Shown here: positions 45,552 through 53,489 of the stretch, in pieces
How the letters are laid out: every line of letters begins with the position of its first letter
Position numbering within the stretch: the stretch's first letter is position 1
Source: VAZQ01 sp963807865
Lineage (GTDB): Bacteria; Pseudomonadota; Alphaproteobacteria; Rhizobiales; Xanthobacteraceae
Length of the DNA stretch: 64,000 nt
Direction: 5' to 3'
Assembly: GCA_963807865.1 (NCBI GenBank)
Contig: CAWEDK010000025.1
Location: 62,001 to 126,000, forward strand
The notes under the pieces: generated by a model
Told to the model about the DNA's origin: nothing
Databases searched by the model: none
The model's input: only the letters and a program-made list of their open reading frames with translations
Program-made: the position numbers and the translations under genes

Positions 45552-47717
45552 TCAGGCGAGGTCGAAGCGATCGGCGTTCATCACCTTGGTCCACGCCGCC
45601 ACGAAGTCCTTCACGAACTTCTCCTTCGAGTCCGCGCACGCATAGACTTCCGCAAAGGCGCGGAGCTGCGAGTGCGAACCGAAGATCAGGTCGACCGCAG
45701 TGCCGGTCCAATTGACCGCCTTCGTCTTGCGGTCGCGTCCCTCGTACGTGTCGTTGCCGACAGGCGTCCACTCCGTGCTCATGTCGAGAAGGTTGACGAA
45801 GAAGTCGTTCGTCAGCTTCTCGGGCTGCTTCGTGAAGACGCCGTGCTTGGCGCCGCCAGCATTCGCGCCGAGCACACGCAGGCCGCCGACCAGAGCCGTC
45901 ATCTCCGGCCCCGTCAACCGCAGCAATTGCGCCCGATCCACCAACGCCTCCACAGGTGCCATGAACTGAAGCTTCTTGCTGTTGACATAGTTGCGGAAGC
46001 CGTCAGCACGCGGCTCGAGCGGAGCAAACGACTCCACGTCGGTCTGCTCCTGCGACGCGTCCACGCGGCCCGGCATGAAGGGGACTTTCACGTCGACGCC
46101 GGCATCCTTCGCGGCCTTCTCGACCGCGGCGGAACCACCGAGCACAATCAGGTCGGCGAGCGAAACCTTCTTGCCGGACTCCTTCTGGATCGCTTCGAGC
46201 TTCGCAAGGACCGTCTTGAGCTGGGCCGGCTGGTTCACCTCCCAGTCCTTCTGTGGTGCGAGGCGAATACGCGCGCCGTTCGCGCCGCCGCGCTTGTCGG
46301 AGCCGCGGAACGTCGACGCGGACGCCCAGGCGGTCGAGACGAGCTGCGACACCGACAGGCCGGACGCGAGTATCTTGGCCTTGAGCGCCGCGATGTCTGC
46401 GTCTGCGACCGGCGGATGGTCCGCAACCGGGATCGGGTCCTGCCAGATCAGCGTCTCCTTCGGCACGAGCGGACCGAGGTAGCGCTGGATCGGGCCCATG
46501 TCGCGGTGCGTGAGCTTGAACCAGGCGCGGGCGAACGCGTCCGCGAACTGATCCGGGTTCTCATAGAAACGCCGCGAGATTTTCTCGTAGGCCGGGTCCA
46601 TCCGCAGCGAGAGGTCGGTCGTCAGCATGGTCGGCACATGCTTCTTCGACTTGTCGAAGGCGTCAGGGATCGTTGCAGCGGCGCCTTTAGCCTTCCACTG
46701 CTGCGCACCCGCCGGGCTCTTCGTCAGCTCCCATTCATTCTCGAACAGGTTCTTGAAGAAGTTGTTGCTCCACTTCGTCGGCGTCTGCGTCCAGGTGACT
46801 TCCGGACCGCCGGTGATCGCGTCGCACCCGACGCCCGTGTTATATTTGCTCTTCCAGCCGAGGCCCTGATCCTCGATGGCGCCGCCTTCCGGCGCCGGGC
46901 CCATCAGCGACGGATCGCCCGCGCCGTGGGTCTTGCCGAAGGTGTGGCCGCCGGCAATCAGCGCGACGGTCTCCTCGTCGTTCATCGCCATGCGGAAGAA
47001 CGTCTCGCGGATGTCCTTGGCCGCCGCGATCGGGTCCGGCTTGCCGTTCGGCCCTTCCGGATTGACGTAGATCAGGCCCATCTGGACGGCGCCGAGCGGC
47101 TCAGCAAGTTGACGTTCGCCGCTGTAGCGTTCGTCGCCGAGCCACGTTCCTTCAGGACCCCAGAACAGCTCTTCGGGCTCCCACACGTCGGCGCGGCCGC
47201 CGGCGAATCCGAACGTCTTGAAGCCCATCGACTCGAGGGCGACGTTGCCGACGAGGACCATCAGGTCGGCCCAGGAGATTTTCTTGCCGTACTTCTGCTT
47301 GATCGGCCACAGCAGCCGGCGCGCCTTGTCGAGGTTCGCGTTATCCGGCCACGAGTTCAGCGGCGCGAAGCGCTGCTGGCCGGCGCCGGCGCCGCCCCGG
47401 CCGTCGGTGATGCGGTAGGTGCCTGCCGCGTGCCACGCCAAGCGGATGAACAGACCGCCATAGTGACCGAAGTCGGCCGGCCACCAGGGCTGCGAGTTCG
47501 TCATCAAGGCATGCAGATCTTTGATCACTGCGTTGAGGTCGAGGCTCTTGAACTCCTTGGCGTAATCGAAGGCCTCGCCCATCGGATCGGACAGTTTGGA
47601 ATTCTGATGGAGAACCGAAACGTCCAGCGCGTCCGGCCACCAGTCGCGGTTCGCGGGTCCGCGGCTGCCAGTGAACGGGCACTTGCCCGCGCTCTTGTCG
47701 TCAGTCTTTGCGTCCAT
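45552..47717 (-). CDS. katG: Catalase-peroxidase
   Basis: Bifunctional haem enzyme that destroys H2O2. 721 residues, intact. The distal haem pocket is 'RLAWHAAGTYRITDGRG', with Arg, Trp and His. The Tyr of the Met-Tyr-Trp cross-link is in 'MGLIYVNPEGPNG', and the proximal His in 'IAGGHTFGKTHG'. The C-terminal degenerate peroxidase domain is complete, ending 'AWTKVMNADRFDLA'. It is divergent from oxyR across about 270 bp, the standard peroxide-inducible arrangement, and is followed by its own terminator. Confidence 0.97.
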   Translation of the reverse strand: MDAKTDDKSAGKCPFTGSRGPANRDWWPDALDVSVLHQNSKLSDPMGEAFDYAKEFKSLDLNAVIKDLHALMTNSQPWWPADFGHYGGLFIRLAWHAAGTYRITDGRGGAGAGQQRFAPLNSWPDNANLDKARRLLWPIKQKYGKKISWADLMVLVGNVALESMGFKTFGFAGGRADVWEPEELFWGPEGTWLGDERYSGERQLAEPLGAVQMGLIYVNPEGPNGKPDPIAAAKDIRETFFRMAMNDEETVALIAGGHTFGKTHGAGDPSLMGPAPEGGAIEDQGLGWKSKYNTGVGCDAITGGPEVTWTQTPTKWSNNFFKNLFENEWELTKSPAGAQQWKAKGAAATIPDAFDKSKKHVPTMLTTDLSLRMDPAYEKISRRFYENPDQFADAFARAWFKLTHRDMGPIQRYLGPLVPKETLIWQDPIPVADHPPVADADIAALKAKILASGLSVSQLVSTAWASASTFRGSDKRGGANGARIRLAPQKDWEVNQPAQLKTVLAKLEAIQKESGKKVSLADLIVLGGSAAVEKAAKDAGVDVKVPFMPGRVDASQEQTDVESFAPLEPRADGFRNYVNSKKLQFMAPVEALVDRAQLLRLTGPEMTALVGGLRVLGANAGGAKHGVFTKQPEKLTNDFFVNLLDMSTEWTPVGNDTYEGRDRKTKAVNWTGTAVDLIFGSHSQLRAFAEVYACADSKEKFVKDFVAAWTKVMNADRFDLA

Positions 47718-47763
47718 GTTTCTCTCCGTGTTCTGTAATTTTCTTCGAGCTGTTCAATTGGAA

Positions 47764-47880
47764 CTATTGTGACGTCTGAGGTTTCCGCCGATGCCTTGCG
47801 CGTGGCTTGCCGCGTGTCTTGCGCGCGCCCGCGGTGACCGGCATCCGGTATTCGCGGTCAGGATCGGCCGTTTCGGCCAT
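47764..47880 (-). CDS. Possible short basic peptide upstream of katG
   Basis: A 38-codon frame (ATG 47880, stop 47764) encodes a peptide beginning 'MAETADPDREYRMPV' with a very basic end rich in Lys, Arg and His. GGAAG lies a few bases upstream of the ATG, and it ends 46 bp before katG on the same strand. It could be a small leader gene in the katG transcript or chance. No homology is known to me; low confidence. Confidence 0.25.
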   Translation of the reverse strand: MAETADPDREYRMPVTAGARKTRGKPRARHRRKPQTSQ

Positions 47881-47964
47881 GAGGGGACTTCCAAGCATTT
47901 GGCGTGGTTCGCCAGCAACATGGCCCGCTGATTAGATAAGATCAAATCGTATTGCATGGCTCGA

Positions 47965-47985
47965 CCGATAAGAATAACTTATCGG
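47965..47985. promoter_or_regulatory. Candidate OxyR operator touching the oxyR start
   Basis: Perfect dyad: CCGATAAG (47965-47972), five-base centre AATAA, CTTATCGG (47978-47985), ending one base before the oxyR ATG. It contains ATAA-N7-TTAT, which differs from the OxyR half-sites ATAG-N7-CTAT by one symmetrical base per arm. A second LysR-type box (T-N11-A inside GATT...AATC) is at 47930-47948. Binding here would fit repression of oxyR by its own product and control of divergent katG. Confidence 0.65.
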
Positions 47986-47986
47986 A

Positions 47987-48928
47987 ATGATCACCTTGAA
48001 GCAGTTGCGTTATCTCGCCGCCCTGGCGGAGCGCCGGCACTTCGGCCGCGCCGCTGAAGCGTGCTCCGTGACCCAACCGGCGCTCTCCATGCAGATCCGC
48101 GATCTCGAGAAGCGGTTGGGCGTCGAGTTGATCGAGCGCCGGCCCGGCGAAGTGATCCTGACGGAGATCGGCGAGGAGGTCGTACGGCGGGGCGAGCACG
48201 TGCTCGCGGCGGCGCGCGATTTGGTCGATTTCGCCCGTCACCGCAGCCACACCCTTTCCGGCGCACTGACGCTCGGGGTGATCCCGTCGCTTGCACCCTA
48301 CGTATTGCCGAGAATCCTGCCGGTGCTGCAGCGCCGCTACCCGGAATTACGGATCGAGCTGCGGGAAACCCAGACCAAATTCCTGCTGGAAGAACTCACG
48401 CGGGGCTCCCTCGATGTCGTGATGCTGGCGCTGCCGGTCCCAGGCGCGGATATCGAGTTGACGCCGTTGTTCGACGATCCATTCCTGTTTGCGGTGCCGG
48501 CAGGCGATCCGCGCGCGGAGGCCACACGCGTCGCCATGTCCGACGTGGACGCGGGAGAACTGATTCTTCTGGAGGAAGGCCACTGCCTGCGCGACCAGGC
48601 GCTTGCCTATTGCGCCGAGGGTCGGCGTGACGGTGGACTTGGGCTGGGCGCGACCAGCCTCGCGACCGTCATGCAGATGGTCGCCAACGGTTTTGGCGCG
48701 ACGCTGGTTCCACAGGTCGCAGTGCCGGTCGAGGTCCGCGACGAGCGGGTGAAGCTTCTGCGCTTTGCGCCGCCACAGCCCGGCCGCACCATCGGTCTCG
48801 CTTGGCGACGCACCTCACCCCGCAAGGCCGACTTCGCGGCGCTGGGCGAGGTCGTGACTGAAGCTTTGGACCTGCCGCCCATGCAAGCACCGGTCGCCAA
48901 GCGGCGCGCCAAGATGGCCCGGGGCTGA
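47987..48928 (+). CDS. oxyR: Hydrogen-peroxide-sensing LysR regulator OxyR
   Basis: 313-residue LysR-type regulator. The helix-turn-helix occupies about 1-60 ('LRYLAALAERRHFGRAAEAC'). In the sensor domain the redox motif 'EEGHCLRDQALAYC' has both cysteines in the same spacing as E. coli OxyR Cys199 and Cys208, so it can form the peroxide-induced disulfide. That distinguishes it from other LysR proteins. It is divergent from katG, its expected target. The C-terminus has a short basic tail. Confidence 0.95.
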   Translation: MITLKQLRYLAALAERRHFGRAAEACSVTQPALSMQIRDLEKRLGVELIERRPGEVILTEIGEEVVRRGEHVLAAARDLVDFARHRSHTLSGALTLGVIPSLAPYVLPRILPVLQRRYPELRIELRETQTKFLLEELTRGSLDVVMLALPVPGADIELTPLFDDPFLFAVPAGDPRAEATRVAMSDVDAGELILLEEGHCLRDQALAYCAEGRRDGGLGLGATSLATVMQMVANGFGATLVPQVAVPVEVRDERVKLLRFAPPQPGRTIGLAWRRTSPRKADFAALGEVVTEALDLPPMQAPVAKRRAKMARG

Positions 48929-48969
48929 CCGCGATGCGAGACCGGCTCTACGATTGACGCCGGGGTGGC

Positions 48970-49006
48970 AAAAAGAAAAGGGACGGAACGCGAAACGGTC
49001 CGTCCC
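48970..49006 (-). terminator. Intrinsic terminator of pnp
   Basis: Eight-bp stem GGGACGGA (48980-48987) / TCCGTCCC (48999-49006) with an 11-base loop. Read on the minus strand the stem is followed by CTTTTCTTTTT. It begins 38 bp past the pnp stop and lies between the convergent oxyR and pnp genes, so it closes the rimP-to-pnp cluster. Confidence 0.85.
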
Positions 49007-49043
49007 TGATGATGACTAGACTAGGCGTCCTTCAGCCGAAAGC

Positions 49044-51221
49044 TCACTCGCCGCCGACCGCCTCGCGCGGCTGCTCGCTGCGGCCCTGCTCGCCCTCGGC
49101 CTTCTGCTTGGCTTCGAGGTCTTCGCCGGTTTCCTGATCGACTACCTTCATCGACAGGCGAGTCTTGCCGCGCTCGTCGAAGCCCAGCAATTTGACCTTG
49201 ACCTTGTCGCCTTCCTTCACGACGTCCTTAGTGTTCTGCACACGGCGCTGCGAGAGCTGCGAGATGTGCACGAGACCGTCCTTGGCGCCGAAGAAGTTCA
49301 CGAAAGCGCCGAAGTCCATGACCTTGACGACGGTGCCCTCGTAGATGTGACCGACTTCAGGGTCGGAGGCGATCGACTTGATCCAGTTGATCGCCGCCTT
49401 CATGGCGTCGCCACTGGCGGACGCCACCTTCACGGTGCCGTCGTCCTGGATATCGATCTTGGCGCCGGTCTTCTCCACGATCTCGCGGATCACCTTGCCG
49501 CCGGTGCCGATCACTTCGCGGATCTTGTCGGTCGGGATCTGGAACACCTCGATGCGCGGAGCATGCTGGCCAAGCTCGGCGCGCGCGGCGGTCAACGCCT
49601 TCGACATCTCGCCCAGGATGTGCAGACGGCCATCCTTGGCCTGGCCGAGCGCCACCCGCATGATCTCCTCGGTGATGCCGGCAATCTTGATGTCCATCTG
49701 CAGCGAGGTCACGCCGTTCTCGGTGCCGGCGACCTTGAAGTCCATGTCGCCGAGATGATCCTCGTCGCCAAGAATGTCGGACAGCACCGCATGGCGCTCG
49801 CCTTCGAGGATGAGGCCCATAGCTATTCCGGCGATCGGCCGCTTGAGCGGCACGCCCGCGTCCATCAGGGCGAGCGAAGCGCCGCAAACGGTCGCCATCG
49901 AGGACGAACCGTTCGACTCCGTGATCTCGGAGACGACCCGCAGCGTATAGGGGAATTCGTGATGCGCCGGCAGCACCGGATGAACCGCACGCCAGGCGAG
50001 CTTGCCGTGGCCGATCTCGCGCCGGCGCGGACCTCCCATCCGTCCGGTTTCACCCACCGAGAACGGCGGGAAGTTGTAATGCAGCAGGAAGTTTTCTTTG
50101 TACGTCCCGTGCAATGCGTCGATCCACTGCTCGTCCTCACCGGTCCCCAGCGTGGCAATCACCAATGCCTGCGTCTCGCCTCGCGTAAAAAGCGCGGAGC
50201 CGTGGGCGCGGGGCAGCACGCCGGCCTCGGCCACGATCTGCCGAACCGTACGGACATCGCGTCCATCGATGCGCTTTCCGGTGTCGAGGATGTTCCAGCG
50301 GACGATCTTGGCTTCGAGTTCCTTGAACACGCCGCCAATCCGCTGCTTGTCGAACACCGGATTCTCGGCGCCCTCCGGGAAGTAGTAGGCCATCACCTTG
50401 GCCTTGGCAGCATCGACCGCCTTATGGCGAGCCGCCTTATCGGGGACCGCGTAAGCGGAACGCAGGTCCTTCTCGACCAGACCCAGGATTTCCTTCTCGA
50501 GTGCCGCGTTGTCGACGACCTCGAGCTCGCGCGGCTCCTTCGCGGCCTTCTCGGCGAGCTTGATGATCGCCTCGATGACCGGCTGGAAGTGGCGGTGACC
50601 GAACATCACCGCGCCCAGCATCACTTCTTCGTTGAGCTCCTTGGCCTCCGACTCGACCATCAGCACCGCGTCGGCCGTGCCGGCGACCACCAGGTCGAGC
50701 TGGCTCTCCGCCATTTCGTCGATCTGCGGATTGAGCACATATTCGTTGTTGATGAAGCCGACGCGCGCCGCGCCAATCGGACCCATGAACGGCACACCTG
50801 AGAGCGTCAGCGCGGCCGAGGACGCCACCAAGGCGAGCACGTCGGGATCGTTCTCCAGGTCGTGCGACAGCGTGGTCACGATCACCTGAGTTTCGTTGCG
50901 CCAGCCGTCCGCGAACAGCGGGCGTACCGGGCGGTCGATCAGGCGCGAAACCAGCGTCTCTTTCTCGGTCGGACGGCCTTCGCGCTTGAAATAGCCGCCG
51001 GGAATCCGGCCGGCCGCATAGAACTTTTCCTGATAGTCGACGGTCAGGGGAAGGAAATCGACGCCCGCGCGCGGCTCCTTGGCGGCGACGACGGTGGCAA
51101 GCACCTTGGATTCGCCATAGGTGGCGACGACAGCGCCATCGGCTTGGCGCGCGATCTTGCCGGTCTCTAGGACGAGCTTGCGCCCTCCCCAGTCGAGTTC
51201 AACTCGGTGAATATCGAACAT
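49044..51221 (-). CDS. pnp: Polyribonucleotide nucleotidyltransferase (PNPase)
   Basis: 3'-to-5' phosphorolytic exoribonuclease of the degradosome. 725 residues, intact. Two RNase PH cores are present ('FLPLTVDYQEKFYAAGRIPG' and 'GSSSMATVCGASLALMDAGV'). A KH domain follows ('IREVIGTGGKVIREIVEKTG'), then an S1 domain ('YEGTVVKVMDFGAFVNFFG'). The tail is acidic and Gln/Glu-rich. ATG 51221. It follows rpsO after a 255-bp gap on the same strand; in bacteria this leader often carries pnp autoregulation through RNase III. Confidence 0.97.
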   Translation of the reverse strand: MFDIHRVELDWGGRKLVLETGKIARQADGAVVATYGESKVLATVVAAKEPRAGVDFLPLTVDYQEKFYAAGRIPGGYFKREGRPTEKETLVSRLIDRPVRPLFADGWRNETQVIVTTLSHDLENDPDVLALVASSAALTLSGVPFMGPIGAARVGFINNEYVLNPQIDEMAESQLDLVVAGTADAVLMVESEAKELNEEVMLGAVMFGHRHFQPVIEAIIKLAEKAAKEPRELEVVDNAALEKEILGLVEKDLRSAYAVPDKAARHKAVDAAKAKVMAYYFPEGAENPVFDKQRIGGVFKELEAKIVRWNILDTGKRIDGRDVRTVRQIVAEAGVLPRAHGSALFTRGETQALVIATLGTGEDEQWIDALHGTYKENFLLHYNFPPFSVGETGRMGGPRRREIGHGKLAWRAVHPVLPAHHEFPYTLRVVSEITESNGSSSMATVCGASLALMDAGVPLKRPIAGIAMGLILEGERHAVLSDILGDEDHLGDMDFKVAGTENGVTSLQMDIKIAGITEEIMRVALGQAKDGRLHILGEMSKALTAARAELGQHAPRIEVFQIPTDKIREVIGTGGKVIREIVEKTGAKIDIQDDGTVKVASASGDAMKAAINWIKSIASDPEVGHIYEGTVVKVMDFGAFVNFFGAKDGLVHISQLSQRRVQNTKDVVKEGDKVKVKLLGFDERGKTRLSMKVVDQETGEDLEAKQKAEGEQGRSEQPREAVGGE

Positions 51222-51476
51222 TGCGATTGTCTTTCATGGTTTCGGGGAAGGGGCGAACGCCATGGGCAAGACGGCGAGATGCTGATGCGCGCGAGCGGTT
51301 CGCGTCGTCCATCAGCATCCGGCGATCCTGCCATGGCCTTCAGGCCTTCCAATATGCCGACGGGCGATGATCGAATCCCGTGGCTGAAGTCGGCAGCAGT
51401 CTCGCTGCCGGATGAGGGGCGGATGAACTTCGCACCCGCTCCGTGGACGCACGGCCAACGCCGCGCGTGATGCAAG

Positions 51477-51746
51477 TCAGCGGCGAATACCCAGCCGCTC
51501 GATCAACGACTTGTAACGAGCCTCGTCCGTACGAGAGAGATAATCGAGCAGCTGACGCCGCTGGGATACGAGCTTGAGCAGGCCACGCCGGGAATGATTG
51601 TCTTTCACGTGGCTCTTGAAGTGTTCGGTCAGATTGTTGATGCGCTCCGAGAGCACCGCTACCTGCACCTCCGGCGAACCGGTGTCGCCGGACTTGGTCG
51701 CATAGGTCTTGATGACTTCCGCCTTGCGGCTGGCAGTGATCGACAT
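51477..51746 (-). CDS. rpsO: 30S ribosomal protein S15
   Basis: 89 residues, exact family length. 'MSITASRKAEVIKTYATKSG', 'GSPEVQVAVLSERINNLTEH' and 'KSHVKDNHSRRGLLKLVSQR' are the conserved blocks. S15 binds 16S rRNA early in 30S assembly and represses its own mRNA. Located between truB and pnp as in most proteobacteria. Confidence 0.98.
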   Translation of the reverse strand: MSITASRKAEVIKTYATKSGDTGSPEVQVAVLSERINNLTEHFKSHVKDNHSRRGLLKLVSQRRQLLDYLSRTDEARYKSLIERLGIRR

Positions 51747-51825
51747 CGGATGATCCTTTGGTTGTCGGGTTCAAGAACTGCGGCCGGGCCAGGATGTCGT
51801 CCAGCACGGTCGCCACAAGTGATAC

Positions 51826-51845
51826 GCGCGGGCAAAAGCCCGCGC
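51826..51845. other. Perfect hairpin in the truB-rpsO gap
   Basis: GCGCGGGC-AAAA-GCCCGCGC at 51826-51845: an eight-bp perfect GC stem with a four-A loop. No T-run follows in either direction. It lies between truB and rpsO on the minus-strand transcript, about 80 bp before the rpsO start codon, and could be an rpsO leader element or a pause site. Confidence 0.45.
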
Positions 51846-51947
51846 AACGGCGAGATATAGGACAGGACCGCCAGGGTCAAGGGCAGCAGAGGTAACTCAC
51901 GCGAATATCAGATAAATTCCGCCGGCCGAACGCTTCTGGTCTATGAG

Positions 51948-52943
51948 TTAACCGTGCGAAAGGCCGAAATTGAAGATCCGCCGGGGATGGAGTTCGCCCT
52001 TTTCGACGTCGGCCAGCGCCAGCAGCGAGCCCTGGCACAGCACCGCGATGCAGCCCGACATGACCGGCGCGTCGCGGCCGCGGAGCAGCACGGCCTGCCC
52101 GCGCGCCAGCCGCGCGGCGTCGCTGCGGCTCACCGCCAGCGCCGGCAGCGCCGCAAGCCCGGCCTCGACCGGCAAGAGGGGCGAACCGGGCACGCCGACC
52201 GTCGCAACTTGATGCGTGCCGTCGGCATCGCCCTGCAATGTGTCTACGCTGACGGCATCGCCCTCACCGAACGGCCCGACCAGGGTGCGGCGAAGCTCGA
52301 CGACATGGCCATGGCAGCCGAGCGCGCGCCCCATATCGCGGGCGATGGCGCGGACATACGTGCCCTTGCCGCATTCGGCCTCGAACACCGAACGATCGGG
52401 ATCACCCTCGGCGGCTTCGATAAGTTCGAGGCGGTGAATCTCGACTGGTCGCGATTCGAGTTCGACCACTTCGCCCTCGCGCGCCAGATCGTAGGCCCGT
52501 TCGCCCTCGATCTTGATCGCCGAATAGCGCGGCGGCACCTGCGCGATGGTGCCGGTGAAGTTCGGCAAGAGCGCACGAACCACCGCCGCCGACGGCCGGT
52601 CCACGCTGGTGGCCACGACCCGGCCTTCCGCGTCGTCGGTGTCGCGTTCCTCGCCCCAGCGGACGGTAAAGCGATAGCGCTTGCGGCCCTCCATCACGAA
52701 CGGAACGGTCTTGGTCGCCTCCCCGAGCGCGATCGGGAGGAGACCCGACGCCAGCGGATCGAGCGTGCCGGCGTGTCCGGCGCGCTTGGCCTTAAACAGG
52801 CGCTTGACGATGCTCACGGCGTGGGTCGACGTCATGCCTACCGGCTTGTCGAGCACCACCCAGCCATGCACGTCGCGCTTCTCGCGCCGGCGCTGGCCGG
52901 CGGGGGCCTTAACCTCCGTCGACACGGGAGCCTCGTTTGACAT
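51948..52943 (-). CDS. truB: tRNA pseudouridine(55) synthase
   Basis: 331 residues. The catalytic Asp is in 'GHAGTLDPLASGLLPIALGE', and 'VRAIARDMGRALGCHGHVVE' is the other family block. The enzyme makes pseudouridine 55 in the T-loop of tRNAs. A Ser/Glu/Lys-rich N-terminal extension of about 20 residues precedes 'HGWVVLDKPVGMTSTHAV'. It starts 2 bp after the rbfA stop, so the two are probably coupled. Confidence 0.96.
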   Translation of the reverse strand: MSNEAPVSTEVKAPAGQRRREKRDVHGWVVLDKPVGMTSTHAVSIVKRLFKAKRAGHAGTLDPLASGLLPIALGEATKTVPFVMEGRKRYRFTVRWGEERDTDDAEGRVVATSVDRPSAAVVRALLPNFTGTIAQVPPRYSAIKIEGERAYDLAREGEVVELESRPVEIHRLELIEAAEGDPDRSVFEAECGKGTYVRAIARDMGRALGCHGHVVELRRTLVGPFGEGDAVSVDTLQGDADGTHQVATVGVPGSPLLPVEAGLAALPALAVSRSDAARLARGQAVLLRGRDAPVMSGCIAVLCQGSLLALADVEKGELHPRRIFNFGLSHG

Positions 52944-52945
52944 TG

Positions 52946-53362
52946 TTATTCCTCGTCGGCCGGTTTGGTCTCGAGATCGCGCCGGACCACCGGTGTTCGC
53001 AAAAGCTTCTCGATCCGTTCCGCTTCGTCGAATTGGTCATCGATGTGAAAGCGAATATCGGGAGCAAATTTTAAGTTAACATGGTGCGCGATCTCGCCCC
53101 GCAGATAGCGCTTGTTGCGCTCCAGCGCCGCCAGTACGTCGGCTGCGTCGCGGCCGCCGAGCGGCATGACGTAGATCGTCGCAAGCCTGAGATCGGCGCT
53201 CATGCGCACTTCGGGAATCGTGATCATGTGTCCTTCGATGACCGGGTCGTGCACGTCGCCGCGCGCCAGCATCTCGGCCAGCGAGTGCCGGATCAACTCG
53301 CCGACCCGAAGCTGACGCTGGGAGGGACCGGCCGATTGATCGCGGTGATGATGACGGGCCAT
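52946..53362 (-). CDS. rbfA: Ribosome-binding factor A
   Basis: 138 residues. KH-like fold with 'RVGELIRHSLAEMLARGDVH', 'VRMSADLRLATIYVMPLGG' and 'LKFAPDIRFHIDDQFDEAER'. RbfA assists 16S rRNA maturation in the 30S subunit. The N-terminus is His-rich ('MARHHHRDQS'), as in other Rhizobiales. It follows infB after a 127-bp gap that contains a dispersed repeat. Confidence 0.95.
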   Translation of the reverse strand: MARHHHRDQSAGPSQRQLRVGELIRHSLAEMLARGDVHDPVIEGHMITIPEVRMSADLRLATIYVMPLGGRDAADVLAALERNKRYLRGEIAHHVNLKFAPDIRFHIDDQFDEAERIEKLLRTPVVRRDLETKPADEE

Positions 53363-53375
53363 GATTCTCGCTCTG

Positions 53376-53466
53376 TGTCATCATCCCCGAAAGCGGATGA
53401 TCCAGCCTGCAACTCTGCGACAGACGCTGCCAGAATTGCTGGACGCCCGCTCTCGCGGGCATGACA
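53376..53466. repeat. Palindromic extragenic repeat between infB and rbfA
   Basis: A 91-bp unit beginning TGTCATCATCCCCGAAAGCG and ending CGCTCTCGCGGGCATGACA. The outer TGTCAT/ATGACA arms and inner ATCCAG-type/CTGGAC arms are inverted. It resembles extragenic repeats commonly found in Rhizobiales and is similar in form to the copy at 22471. Located inside the infB-rbfA transcript. Confidence 0.7.
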
Positions 53467-53489
53467 TTAAATATTTTTCGCGCCAGGTC

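Noticed and set aside
45171..47738. An 855-codon plus-strand frame
   Set aside because: Antisense to katG throughout; no ribosome site and no recognisable domain.
49266..50801. A 511-codon plus-strand frame
   Set aside because: Antisense to pnp; His/Asp/Leu-rich shadow without signals.
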